DNA from: Larix kaempferi
Taxonomy: Eukaryota; Streptophyta; Pinopsida; Pinales; Pinaceae
Length of the DNA: 64,000 nucleotides
Reading direction: 5' to 3'
NCBI GenBank assembly: GCA_027924585.1
Contig: BSBM01000125.1
Location: forward strand, 5,833,001 to 5,897,000
The translations under genes were made by a program, and so were the position numbers. Shown one piece after another: positions 10,940 to 21,766 of this stretch; the first letter of the stretch is position 1; every line of letters starts with the position of its first letter. The notes beneath the pieces were generated by a model that made no database searches, was not told the DNA's origin, and was given only the letters and a program-made list of their open reading frames with translations.

Positions 10940-11546
10940 TGATCCGGGTCGTGTCCAGGAAGAACGATGGGTACAATAGTCCGATTGAATGAGTCGGCTT
11001 TGTTATGGCGGAAGCTTAATAAATAGAATGACCAAAAGAAGGATTACGCAATATAGATAAACACAAATGCGCACAGACAATATGCAGGAATGCGAACTGT
11101 TCTTCTATTACTTGCAAAACAAATCAAAACTGATATATGTTACAATGTTATACATGCTTATATAGAATTCGGAGACGCTTGGGTGCCTTCCCGTTACTTT
11201 TAGTTACAAAGAAGAAGTTAGAATGGTTTCAATAGTTCAACTATTACAATCGAATGGAAGACAGAGAGAGAGTCTGTCGAAGTTCAACAGTCGCTGGTCG
11301 CATGTCAACGTCACTTGTCGATGTCGCGAACTGTGAGATTGTAGAACATGTCGAAAGTGCCAAATGTGTCGCAGTATGTCGAAGTCGAGACCCATCGGTG
11401 TTGTGTCAAAATTGAGCCTATCAAAGTGCTAAAGTTGTCGAAGTCATGTCACGTTGAAACTTGTCGAAGTTGTATCAACAGCGATGACTGGTCAAGGATG
11501 TGTCAAAGTTAGCATCTGACAATAATGCCAACTGTGATTTGGATCA
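10940..11546 (-). repeat. 5' LTR of element C
   Basis: 607 bp, TGATCC...GGATCA. It matches the other LTR with visible substitutions and a few short indels, so the insertion is not recent. It is followed directly by the second ATTCC duplication and by the resumed RT frame of element B. Confidence 0.93.
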
Positions 11547-12110
11547 ATTCCTAACACCATTCACGGACGAAGTGTTAGAAGGAATTGGAGGCTAGGAGAT
11601 ATACTCGTTCACAGTCGAATTCTACGGATATCATCAAATAAAGATTGCGAAGGAGGACCGACACAAGACAACCTTTGTAACAGAATGGGGCTACTTCCAA
11701 TATACAGTAATGTCATTCGGTCTTAAAAACGCCCCAATGATCTTTTCACAATTAGTGCTTTCAGCATTTATAGATTTCATTCACAAATTCCTTGCAGTAT
11801 ATATGGATGATTGGACCGTGTATGGACTAGTGAAGGACCATGTTACAAACCTAAGGTTAATGCTGGAGAGATGTAGGCAGCATCAGATTTCGTTAAATTT
11901 GAAGAAGTGCATCTTCTACACTCCATTCGGCATTCTGCTAGGACACATTGTATGCAATAAGGGGATGCTGGTGGACCCAGCAAAGATTGCAATTATTGTT
12001 GACTTACCACTTCCGACAACAGTAAAGCAATTAAGGGAAACATTGGGGCATAGGGGTATTATAGAAATTTTATCAGAGGGTATGCAGCGATCACAACACC
12101 AATGGAGAAA
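11547..12110 (+). pseudogene. RT, element B (second part)
   Basis: Resumes with LTPFTDEVLEGIGG, then a stop, then YGYHQIKIAKEDRHKTTF, FGLKNAPMIFSQ and the catalytic AVYMDDW (YMDD at 11800-11811), followed by LNLKKCIFYTPFGILLGHIV and LPLPTTVKQLRETLGHRG. The order and spacing are those of a gypsy RT palm and thumb. A stop near 11595 and a frameshift near 12055 break it, so it is inactive despite an intact YMDD. Confidence 0.87.
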
Positions 12111-12715
12111 CTATTAAAAAAGGATGTGAAGTTTGAATGTAATGAAGAGTTCCAGAAGAGCCTCGATAGATTAAAAGCAAAGATGGTCGCAACACCGATA
12201 CTAGCTTTTCCTGGATGGACAAAGGAATTCCATGTTCACATTGATGCGTCATCAGTGGCACTAGGGGTGGTATTGGATCAGCTAATATAAGGGGCGATTG
12301 ATCACCCAATTGCATTCACCAATAGGAAACTGTCCACTATGGAGAGAAACTGCACGACGACAGAGAGGGAAGGGCTAGAAATGGTCTATGCATTACAAAA
12401 ATTATGCCATTACCTACTTGGAGGTCATTTCAATATGTTTACTGACCACTCGGCATTGAAATATTTGGTCAACAAGCCTGTATTGGGGGGGGTATTTGTC
12501 GTTGGTTGCTTCTATTTCAAGAATTTGACTTTCAAATTATTGTGAAACTGGGACGCTTGAATGTCGGGCCTGATCACTTGTCCCGAATTGAGTCAGGAGA
12601 AGAACCCATAAGCATCGATGAAGGCTTACCAAATGAAAAACTATTTCGGATTGGAATGGTCGATGACCATTATGAGCAAATCATTGAGTTCTTGACTACA
12701 GGATCCATACCAGAA
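12100..12715 (+). pseudogene. RNase H and connection, element B
   Basis: Reads KMVATPILAFPGWTKEFHV then HIDASSVALGVVL (first catalytic Asp), a stop at about 12287, AFTNRKLSTMERNCTTTERE (Glu) and HFNMFTDHSALKYLV (Asp), which is a gypsy RNase H. A run of seven G at 12485-12491 has shifted the frame; the next frame gives LLFQEFDFQIIVKLGRLNVG and PDHLSRIESGEEP. The block ends at the solo-LTR insertion at 12716. Confidence 0.84.
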
Positions 12716-14284
12716 TGTCACATCCCCTCTCATCGATCTAGTTCGGTGGAGAGAACATGATGCTAAGGATGGGAATCTAGCCCAATGGTCATTCACAAAA
12801 ATCCATTGAAAATAAAAGACATATGTAGATGTATAAATGCGAGAAACATAGCGGAAGTAAATTTCTACTACACATCTAGCATGCATTCAACATATTCATA
12901 AGAATCGTCAAATAATACATTTCAGAAATAACACAAGAGAGTACTTATCTTGAAACAAAGTAGTCTCTAGCAATTGGCTATGCAACTGCAACGTTCCACC
13001 CCTGAGCTAGGCATGATTTCTACAAGTAAAAAGGGAACAGTGGGCTCACACATAGCCAAATACACACCAAAATTCAGCCAAGCCAATCCACCATTGGGTT
13101 TATCAGGCTTCCAAGGCAATGGAAAGGAAGAATTGCTAAGCTAGTGAGCTCAACCACAGAGCTATTGGTGCCTCTACAAGATTTATCCATCTTGGTACCC
13201 ACAATACCTACACACCCAACACAAGGAAGCATTCCATGCATTGTTATATGGTTCTTAAGGCCATACCTTCCCTTCTAGTGTTCTCCAAGGTGTGTATAGA
13301 AAAGTAGCCAAGGTCCTTTGATCTTTTTTGTGAGGTTACTCTCTTCACTAGGTTTATCAAGCCAATTCTAATCCTCTTCCACTCCTAGCTTCTTACTCAC
13401 AAATTCAACTCAAATCAAGGTTGCACATAACAGCAAAACACAAATGTTGGGAATGAGGAAAACATTTTGACTGTGGGATGCCCAAGATGGGGCTTCTATT
13501 AGTTTCAAAAATCATGGGAAACCAAAAATGAAATGTTAGATGGGGAAACAACCCTGGGAGAGAAAATCGATTTCAGAAAACGTTTATGGGCATTCAAGGG
13601 GCAGAAATGGCCTCTATAAACCCCCAAATCATGACTCTCTTCTTCCCAGCCACTATGAAACACAAAAATGAGTTCCCAGCTATGGAAAATATGGAAAATG
13701 TGACGTAAAACGCCCCAGCTAGCTCAGACTGCGTGAGGGAGCAAAGAACATGGGTGAAAAATGGCTTGGGCACAATTTCGTGGGTGTTTACTTGCCCAAG
13801 AAGCAAAAATACAATTTCCCAAATTGATGGATTTCCCATACATGAAATTGGGCTGCCATACCTCTCCATTCCCAATGCATTAACTACCTCAACCAACTCT
13901 TGGAAGAATTAAATGATTGGGTGCATAAGTCAAAATGGGTAGTTGAGGGTTTATGGGTTCTCTTCTTGACACTTGGATTGACACTATTGGCTCAAGGGTT
14001 TGAACATTTTCCCTCCCTATTCCTTGTAAAAATCATGCCCCCATCTCTTGTTACATTGCATAACTAGTTGTGGGTATTTTACTAAAAATGTGTATTTACA
14101 TTATGTCTTAATTTATATTGTGTCTACCTAGAACGAGAACCATAGGCATCGATTTTTAATTTCTGATACATAAAATGCTAAATCGATGGTGGGGCCTTGG
14201 CCTTTAGCTCCTCACCACGATTTCATAATGATATTTACATCATTTACAATTTTAATGCAATAGGGTCAAAATTGGGATATTACA
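12716..14284 (+). repeat. Probable solo LTR inserted between RNase H and integrase of B
   Basis: 1569 bp beginning TGTCACATCCCC and ending GGGATATTACA, with near-duplicated flanks CAGAA (12711-12715) and CAGAT (14285-14289). The B polyprotein breaks at its left edge and resumes at its right edge (NNNQKKQLVVRVSDFQLIVG). No coding domain, PBS or second LTR copy is visible inside, hence a solo LTR left by recombination. Its ends resemble those of the H LTR read on its sense strand (TGTCATGTCCC...GGGACATTACA), so it may be a distant relative. A non-LTR origin is possible but less likely. Confidence 0.68.
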
Positions 14285-15508
14285 CAGATGGATTGAATAA
14301 CAACCAGAAAAAGCAGTTAGTCGTGAGGGTTTCCGACTTTCAGTTAATTGTAGGGCAACTCTAAAAAATGGGGCCAGACGAGATCCTTCAGCATACGTTC
14401 TTCTGCATGAGAAGGAAAGGATACTAGCAGAAGCTCATGATGGGATCGCATGAGGACACTATGGAGGATGTGCCATTTTTAGGAATATACTTAGAGCTGG
14501 ATTATGGTGGTCGATGGTGCATGGAGATTCTTTGGATTACACCAAGAGCTGCGATGTGTGCCAAAGAACAGGAAAACCATTGTGAAGGGATGAGATTCTA
14601 TTAGTACCTCAGCTGACACTACAAGATTTTGACAAATGGGCGGTTGACTTTGTAGGGCCGATCAACCACCAAGAAAAAGGACGGGGTCACGATATCTAAT
14701 CACCACGACTGATTATTTGACGCAATGGGCTGAAACTGCACCGGTAAAGGATTGCATAGTTGTGACAGCAACAAGATTTCTCTTTGATAACGTAGTCACC
14801 AGGTTTGGGTGTCCAAAGATATTTATGAGCGACCAGGGTACTCACTTCTTCAACTAAACTATCGAGGAAATGACTGAAGAGTTCCAAACTCAACATCGCA
14901 AGAGTACCCCATATCACCCATAGGCGAATGGTGTGGTGGAAGCTTTAACAAGGTATTAGAGCATGCGCTAACAAAAGTATGTAATACGAACCGTGATGAC
15001 TGGGATTTGAATATTCCAGCAATATTGTGGGTCTACAGGACAACTTGTAAACATTTGACAGGCCATACACCATTCAAGTTAGTTTACGGACAGGAAGCAG
15101 TGATTCCAATGGAGTATATTGTCCCTAGTCTCTGCATCGCAGCAGCTACAGGAATGAGCGATGACGGAGCAATCGAAGAACGGTTGGTGCATTTAGTACA
15201 GCTTCACGAGGATAGGTTTATCGCAGGATTCTAGGAACAGGTAGAAAAGGACCTCCAAAATGCTTGGCACGATCGCCACGTTAAGGCCAAGCACTTCCAA
15301 CATGGAGATATGGTGCTGCTATACCACAATAAGTTTGTGAAGCATCCAAGTAAGCTCCAGATGCATTGGTTGGGCCCTTATATTATAAATTTTATCACTG
15401 ACGGAGGTGCAGTATAGCTACAAAATCTATATGGGACACCAATAAAAAATCTAGTGAATGGAAGCCGATTGAAGCCATATCGCCGTAACCAGGCACATGG
15501 CGACTGAA
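14285..15508 (+). pseudogene. Integrase, element B
   Basis: After an HHCC region broken by frameshifts (14400-14600) the core reads RYLITTTDYLTQWAE, FGCPKIFMSDQGTHF (Asp), a stop, then STPYHP and [16 protein letters not shown] (Glu), [20 protein letters not shown] and [15 protein letters not shown]. The C-terminus continues with HWLGPYIINFITDGG and ends NGSRLKPY at about 15479, shortly before a stop. It is close to complete in length but carries at least six disruptions. Confidence 0.87.
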
Positions 15509-16442
15509 ACAGGGTTCACACCAAAAAAAAAAAAAAGACATATAGAAGAACAAGACATTAAATATTTGTCGATCGCAGAGGAAAGTGTAAGCACCAGGAG
15601 TTGAATTTTGTAGATGTTTAGCACGTGACAGTCAAATCAGACCATCATTATAGCATTCAAGCATCGAAGGAAGGCGGCGGCGATGGATGATGACTCACTT
15701 GATGGAAGAATTCGGTAAATCCAGGAAATATTTGACGAATGACTTGCTAATCATTCCTCAAAGATGCCATGGTGGACAGGATCCGAGTGAGTTAAGTTAT
15801 AAATATCCAAGCAGATCATGAATAGTTATTGAGTCGGAGGTGCGACTCCAGGAAGTTGCAGAGTCAAGTAGTAAGGATAGAAGGGTCGGGAAGTCAGGAA
15901 GTTGCAAGGTAAAGGACTGAGATTAAAGAGTGGCAATGGTGCATTTTGTTTCTCGCGGAAGCACCTAGGGTGCGCTAAGGGAAAGGACGACAAGTGTTCA
16001 CGAGCAACCAGTGGATGAAGATACACAAACAATTCAGAAGGAAAGAGATGAAGTCTCCCCCAGGATGTCTAAGCGAAATGCAGTAGTAGGAATAACCGTG
16101 GTCTCTCCTACCATAGAAGAACCAAGGGAAAAGGCATGCCAGCACCAGTGAAGGATCATCAAATGTGTGAAATAGATGTGTCGGAGCATTGGGCCTGTTT
16201 CACAATCTGGTGATGTTGATGAACTTTTATCCAGACGAAAGCAAGGGTGGAGCGCAACTGGTTTCCTAGAAGAGATAGATGATGAAGGTTTCAAGAGACT
16301 GGAGGATGAGTTTGAGAAGTACATAACAGCAACCAAGAGACTGGAGGAAAAGTTCGAGAAGTACAAAACAACAAACCAGAGCAGTACCAGACGTTTCCAT
16401 CTGAGGTGGCTCGAGGGTGAGCCACAAGTTTGTGTTGGGGGC
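15509..16442 (+). other. 3' untranslated region of B with a short coiled-coil-like ORF
   Basis: About 930 bases between integrase and the 3' LTR. A 94-residue open stretch (16176-16460) has a Glu/Lys-rich repeat (FEKYITATKRLEEKFEKYKT) that would form a short coiled coil; it could be a decayed accessory ORF or chance. The last 40 bases, ending GTTGGGGGCC at about 16433-16442, form the polypurine tract region and closely match the equivalent end of element G. A run of A at 15524-15537 is the only other notable feature. Confidence 0.5.
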
Positions 16443-17267
16443 CTATTGGCATGGGGTTAGAGCACATAGAAGCTGACAGTGACAAGGAAGGAATTCACGG
16501 AAGAAAGGACCATTCGCGGAGAACAAGGAAGCTGACGAAAGCGCAAGTTATGGTTTAGTTTGTTAGAATGGGTCATTTGGACCATTTTGTGATAACCTTA
16601 GTTCTCTATAAATGGAACAATGATTGTAAGCCTAAGGGCATTAATCCAGTTATCATTGATCCATGAATTGAACGACTAATTATAGATTGGGATTTTCGCA
16701 TCTATGTTTTGTTCTGCCTTCGGCAAGTTTTGTTCTGGTTGTATGGATCTCCGATAAGTCGCTTGGAACTATTCCTTCAAAGCTTATACCGCAGATTTTG
16801 GGATGAGTTAATGCATGAGTATGTTCGGTTATGTTCCTTCTCTCTTTGTTCCTGTTTGTGTCGAATGATGAATGTTAGCTCAATGATGCGATATGTTTAA
16901 GGTTTTATTACTCAGTAATGTTGGTTGATGTGAATGACAATAATATAATGCTAGTACGAATGTTGATTATGTCTTGTTGATGCGGATGTCAAATATATAT
17001 TTACACTATTAGAATGATGCGAAGACAAGATCATTGGTTTCAGTAACAATTGGGTAAGGGTTAACGCATGTCTTCTCCATACTACGGAAACGTGGTTACT
17101 GCAGCACCCCTTAACCATCTCGGGTGAGACTTCACTCGCTCTGCGAGTGTTGCTGGAAAGGGTAAAACCTTTCCAGGCCGATGCTTAAGGGTGTTTGGTT
17201 GGTGTTTGTTGATAGCAGTTCGAAGTGAACCCCTATTGACAGAGATGTGTCAACACTATCCAAACAC
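16443..17267 (+). repeat. 3' LTR of element B (boundaries tentative)
   Basis: It starts just after the polypurine tract at TATTGG (probably a mutated TGTTGG) and ends near CCAAACA at about 17266. It has a TATA-like TATAAATG at 16607-16614, as expected for a U3 promoter, and two strong hairpins near its 3' end (17133-17176). The matching 5' LTR lies outside the window, so the ends rest on context only. Homology to the gag of element D begins at about 17273, immediately after it. Confidence 0.62.
17133..17176 (+). other. Two adjacent perfect hairpins in the B LTR
   Basis: CACTCGC-TCT-GCGAGTG (17133-17149) has a 7-bp stem. CTGGAAAGG-GTAAAA-CCTTTCCAG (17153-17176) has a 9-bp stem. Both are perfect and only three bases apart. 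They would lie near the R/U5 end of the LTR transcript, which suggests an RNA structure role such as 3'-end formation, packaging or dimerisation; this is inference. Confidence 0.55.
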
Positions 17268-17272
17268 ACTTA

Positions 17273-18240
17273 CAAACTCAGAAATCCAAGTAGACACTAC
17301 CTTCAAAGATGGCAGAAGGAACAGACAGTAGACATGCAATTGACGAGACAGAGCAACTCATAGAGAAATCCCGAGCTCCATAACGAACTAAAATGTTCTC
17401 CCAGTTCAATGAGATTCTCACACGATTTACTTCGACATCAGGAGGATTTTCGACAAGATCTAACTCCGAAAAAATCAGTCCATTCAAGGTGCAAATGAAT
17501 TTAGACATACTGAATCTAGAAGTCAAGATTGACGTGGAATCCATCGACAAATGGGTACAACAATTGGAATCCTATTACTCTGTGAATCAAATCTTAGAAA
17601 CTGAAAATATCACAATTGCATCCTTAAAGATGTCAAGATATGTGCATTGTTGTTGGGAGAACCTATCGACAAAGATGGATAAAAGTGGAGACCCCATAGA
17701 GACATGGGAGAAATTTTTTGAATATGTCCGAAGGGAATTTTACCCACCCAAGTACGTTGAACAGCAGTATAAGAGGGGCAGCAGCTAAGTCAATGGAAAT
17801 ACCAGACTGTACAAAGTTACACCGACAAGTTCTATTGACTCATGTCTAGACTTGGCATTCAAGAAGAAGAGAAATTGCTTGTTTTGAAGTACATCAGTGG
17901 ATTGTCCCAATAAAATTCAACAGGAGATGGAATTTATGACTGTCAATATGCTCACGAATGTATTCCACTATGCCAGTAAGCTTGAAACCAAACAGAAAGG
18001 AAAAGCACACTTCACGACTAAACCGATAGCACGACCACCTGACAAGAAGGCACCAACCGACTTTGAAAATTCGAGACCTTCTCGACCAACTTCGACAAAG
18101 AAATATCATGGCAAAAAGCATTCTGAAAAATAAAAAGGGAACGTAGAAAGAAACCTACCAGGAAATGGTGTGATTACCACAATTCATCATGGCATGATAC
18201 ATCTGAATGCAAAGCTCAGAAGACAATTTTGGTAAAAGTG
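17273..18240 (+). pseudogene. Gag remnant, element D
   Basis: Aligns with the Gag of C: FSQFNEILTRFTSTSGGFST, KWVQQLESYYSVNQI, HCCWENLSTKMDKSGDP and KFFEYVRREFYPPKYVEQQY, then a frame change, NKIQQEMEFMTVNMLTNVFH and the atypical knuckle CDYHNSSWHDTSEC at about 18165-18210. Stops at about 17306 and 17382 and a frameshift near 17788 separate the pieces. The normal N-terminal Met is missing because the left end is truncated or diverged. Confidence 0.83.
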
Positions 18241-18790
18241 TCAACATCTGACTCATTTGACAAAACTCTGGTAGAATCTGACCTATAAGCAATGACCCTT
18301 TTGACATCGACCACTCCAACAGCCTCGACTATCGTCGATGAGGAGGAACGAGAGTGCTTATTTCATACACCAATATGGGTTCAAAACAATCCATTACATC
18401 TGATTGTGGATAATGGGAGCCAAAAAAAAATTGTTTATGAAGATCTTGTGAAGAAACTAGGTCTTGTTACCACTCCACATCCTCAACCTTACAACATCGG
18501 TTGGATGATGGATGGATAGGAACTAAGGATCACCTGATAATGCAAACTCACCTACTTCATTAATCCTTTTGAATATGAAGTACTTTGTGACGTGGCACCA
18601 CTCTCTATATACGATGCCCTTTTGGGGAAACCTTACATATGGGATCGACATGGAAGTTATTAGTCCTGACCTCATAAGGTGATTTTCAGAATCTAGAATC
18701 AATGGTATGGCATACCAGAGCAATGACCTGCACCAACGGTTGCAATGATATATGATAAACAGACGAAGAAGCTCATCAACCATGCTTAGA
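18241..18790 (+). pseudogene. Aspartic protease remnant, element D
   Basis: Reads TASTIVDEEERECLFHTP, IWVQNNPLHLIVDNGSQKKI with the DNGS catalytic motif at about 18406-18417, then VKKLGLVTTPHPQPYNIGW. A stop at 18517-18519 interrupts it. The downstream part, which C also has (YLWDRHGSY), is out of frame. Confidence 0.78.
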
Positions 18791-18899
18791 AATTCACACT
18801 AATCATGATTAAGCCGCAACATTCTAGGAAGACTACAGCAACCAGTCGAGTCACCGACCAGTGAAACTCCTGAAAGAATCAGTAGATCGACAAGATTCT

Positions 18900-19690
18900 T
18901 GATGAGTAACAGAACCTATTCCAAGAACCGGATGGAGTACCTCGACATTACCAGGTAAAACACTCTATTGAACTTGCTCCTGGTTCTTCATTACATAACG
19001 CATCTCTTTACAGAAGATCCATTCTCGAAAATGAAGAGATTCGTAGATAGATCCAAGATTTGATCAAAAAAGTTCATATCCAACCCAACTCATCTCCTTG
19101 TGGAATTCAAGTTATCCTCATTCCAAAGAAATATGGGACTTGGCGCATGTGCATCGATTATCGGTCCCTCAACAAAATTTCGGTAAAGAATCGCTACCCT
19201 CTGTCATGGATAGACGAGCTCATCGACTGTCTGAAAGGTGCTAAATTCTTTACTAAGATCGACCTCAAGTCAAGATATCATCAAATTCCAATCGAGCCCG
19301 CAGATGTATGGAAAACTGCTTTCAATACCATGGAAGGATTGTTTGAATGGTTATTCATGCCTTTCGGCTTAACCAATGCACTTGTGACCTTCATGTGGTA
19401 TATGGATATCATTCTTCAACCCTTCATCGGAAAATGGTTCATTGTCTATCTCTACGACATATTGATTTCTAGTCGATCATGGGAAGAACATGTCAGACAG
19501 CTTCGACAAGTCCTCGACACTCTCCAGCAACATTGACTCTACTTGAACATGGACAAGTGTTTCTTTGCGATGACCAACATCAAATACTTGGGGTATGTAA
19601 TTGACTCTGTGGGCATTCACGTCGATCCAGACGAAGTACAAATCCTAAAATATTAGCCCATTCCTCAAAGCATTCATGAACTAATAATTT
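18900..19690 (+). pseudogene. Reverse transcriptase, element D
   Basis: Open from 19060 to 19536: [56 protein letters not shown] (first catalytic Asp region), [14 protein letters not shown] and WFIVYLYDILISSRSWEEH. The catalytic pair reads YLYD at 19447-19458, so one of the two essential Asp is Tyr. After a stop at 19534-19536 the thumb continues, LNMDKCFFAMTNIKYLGYVI. Length and order are normal for a gypsy RT; the catalytic change makes it inactive. Confidence 0.88.
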
Positions 19691-19698
19691 TTCTTGGT

Positions 19699-20330
19699 TT
19701 GGCGAATTTCTATCGACGATTCATACTCGGCTTCAGTCACATAGCCTGGCCCTTGAATCAGTTGAATAAGGGAAATGGAAAAACTGTATTCAAATGTACA
19801 TTGCCACAACAAGAAGATTTTGAACAACTCAAACACAAGCTCTGCACTGCACCAGTACTTGTGTTACCTAATTTGTATGAGCCCTTTGAAATTGAGACAG
19901 ACGCATCGGACTATGCCTTGGGCACAGTGATCACTCAGTCCGGTCACCCAGACACTTTTCATTCTGAAACTTTTAACGATATTGTTAGAATATATTCGAC
20001 ATATGAGAAAGAACCATACGCCATTCTAAAATCTCTTAGGAAATGGAGACATTATATTCTTGGCAAGGAGACAGTCATTCTCACTTACCACAAGCCTTTA
20101 GAGTTCGCCCTTTCCCATCAAATTTATAGACAACTCCACAACTCAAGTGGATTAATTACCTGCAATAATTTCAATTGGTAATTAAGTATCGGAAAGGTAA
20201 AAACAATGTTACCATCGATTGTCTCAGTCGACCACCCATTACTCTCCTCCTTACAGTGATGATTATGCAAGGTTATGACACCACCACTTGGCCTCAATTG
20301 TATTAGGAAGACAATGAATTCTCAATAGTC
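19699..20330 (+). pseudogene. RNase H, element D
   Basis: ANFYRRFILGFSHIAWPLNQ, then APVLVLPNLYEPFEIETDAS (first Asp), STYEKEPYAILKSLRKWRHY (Glu) and VILTYHKPLEFAL, where gypsy enzymes usually have TDHKPL, so the last Asp has become Tyr. A stop at about 20181 and frameshifts follow, with CLSRPP-like wording near 20220. It is a C-terminal partner of the RT. Confidence 0.83.
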
Positions 20331-20375
20331 TATCGATAAATTCATACTGACAAGTCATCGACCTCCGACTATTTC

Positions 20376-21755
20376 ATGAAAGACACCTTGCTATATAAGC
20401 TTGGACAGCTTTGTGTACCGACAGGTGAGCATCGACAGCAGCTCATTTGGGATGCACACTACAGCAAGACTGCAGGACAATTTGGAGTAGCAAAGACCCT
20501 TGATATTCTCCAGAAGTATTTCTTTTGTCCTTCACTTAAAACTGACATCAACAAGTACATTCGATCATGCGTGGTTTGTGCCATTGCTAAACTGCCTAAT
20601 CGACGACATGGATTGTACACACCTTTTTCAGTTCCTAATAGACCATGGGGATTTATTTCTATGGACTACTTGACGGGATATCCTACTACCAAACATCAGC
20701 ATGATGCAATCTTATTAGTAGTCGATAGATTTTCCAAGATGGCTATTCTCATTCCATGCAAGAAGACTACGACAGCGCAGCAGATCGCTTAGCTCTTCTT
20801 TGAACATATCTAGAAACATTACGGTTTACCAACAACCATTATTTCTGACAGAGATTCCATATTTGTCAGCATATTTTGGAAGACTCTTTGGTAGAATCTT
20901 GACACAAGACTTTCCCTATTGACATCTTTCCATCCTCAGATAGATGGACAAACAGAAGTTGTGAATCACTTGGTAGTACAACTGCTTCGCATGTACAACC
21001 AGAAGCATAAACAAACATGGGATGACAGTCTTCCATACATACAGCACAGCTACAATCGTGCTTAGCATATCTCTACGGGCAAGAGTCCATTTGAGATATG
21101 TTATGGATTTCAACCCTCAGCACCTATTCACTTGATCAGTTCTTCGACACAGTCAAACCACGACACCGACTATAACCTATGAGAATTCGACAAAGCATTG
21201 AAGTTTCAAGATCAAATTTGCGACATCCAGAAGAAATCACATGAAATGTTGCAATGACCTAATGCAAAATCCAAGGCCTAACATAATGAGCATTGTATCC
21301 CTCATTCATTCCAAATTGGGGATAAGGTCTAGTTGCATCTCAAGAAGGATCGCTTCAGCGGTCCATATAAGAAGCTGAAACCTTTGTGATATGGTATGCA
21401 CAATATTCTTCAGCAGACTGGAGAAAACGCTTTCCAGCTCGACATTCCTTCATGCTTGGGTTTGCATCCAATATTTAATGTGGATCTACTTGGACCATAC
21501 CATGCCCCACTGTTAGAACATAACGACTTGCAAACAACAGAACCCAATGACATCAATCCAGATGTTCAGAACCTTCTTCCTTGCGACACCATTGTGGGAC
21601 AACGAGTATGCAATACAAGGGCAAACAAAATTCCCTTGTTTAAGGTGGCAAAATCCAGACAGATTCCATCACAAGTAAAATGGTACTCTGCTACTAAACG
21701 GACCGACAAGTTTCCTCATCTGTACGAGCAAACAATGGAGACCATTGTTTCTTAA
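20376..21755 (+). pseudogene. Integrase and C-terminal tail, element D
   Basis: Zinc finger HYSKTAGQFGVAKTLDILQ with CVVCAIAK (one His changed to Gln), core GFISMDYLTGYPTTKHQHDA (first Asp), VVVDRFSKMAILIPCKK, a stop, TTIISDRDSIFVSIF (second Asp), DGQTEVVNHLVVQLLRMYNQ (Glu), a stop, STGKSPFEICYGFQPS. The tail (21396-21755) reads LGLHPIFNVDLLGPYH, CDTIVGQRVC and VKWYSATKRTDKFPHL, parallel to element C. The D,D-35-E residues are kept but stops interrupt the protein. Confidence 0.86.
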
Positions 21756-21766
21756 GGAAGGAGGTA

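Larger units (their letters stand above)
6160..11546 (-). mobile_element. Element C: complete Ty3/gypsy retrotransposon with 5-bp duplication
   Basis: 5387 bp flanked by ATTCC on both sides (6155-6159 and 11547-11551). LTRs are 6160-6756 and 10940-11546, with ends TGATCC...GGATCA. The PBS (reverse complement of TGGTATCAGAGC, 10926-10937) and polypurine tract (AAGGAAGGAGG on the minus strand, near 6759-6769) fix minus orientation. Order: gag, protease, RT, RNase H, integrase. The host RT frame of B rejoins exactly across C plus one duplication copy. Element D is a close relative. Integrase wording (VVVDRFSKMA) suggests a chromovirus-like gypsy, but I see no clear chromodomain. Confidence 0.93.
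3867..17267 (+). mobile_element. Element B: Ty3/gypsy retrotransposon, split by nested insertions
   Basis: Plus-strand gypsy element in three visible blocks: 3867-6159 (gag end, protease, gag-like domain, start of RT), 11547-12715 (RT, RNase H) and 14285-17267 (integrase, 3' region, 3' LTR). Interruptions are element C and a probable solo LTR; its own 5' end was displaced by element A beyond the left edge. Blocks rejoin in the same protein context across each insertion. Protease DLGSDVN, RT YMDD and integrase TPYHP-ANGVVEAFNK are recognisable. I place it among non-chromovirus (Tat/Athila-type) gypsy elements by pattern memory. Many stops show it is old. Confidence 0.85.

Noticed and set aside
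13594-13896. 100-codon minus-strand ORF
   Set aside because: It lies in a non-coding solo LTR, has no recognisable motif and a hydrophobic composition typical of chance frames.
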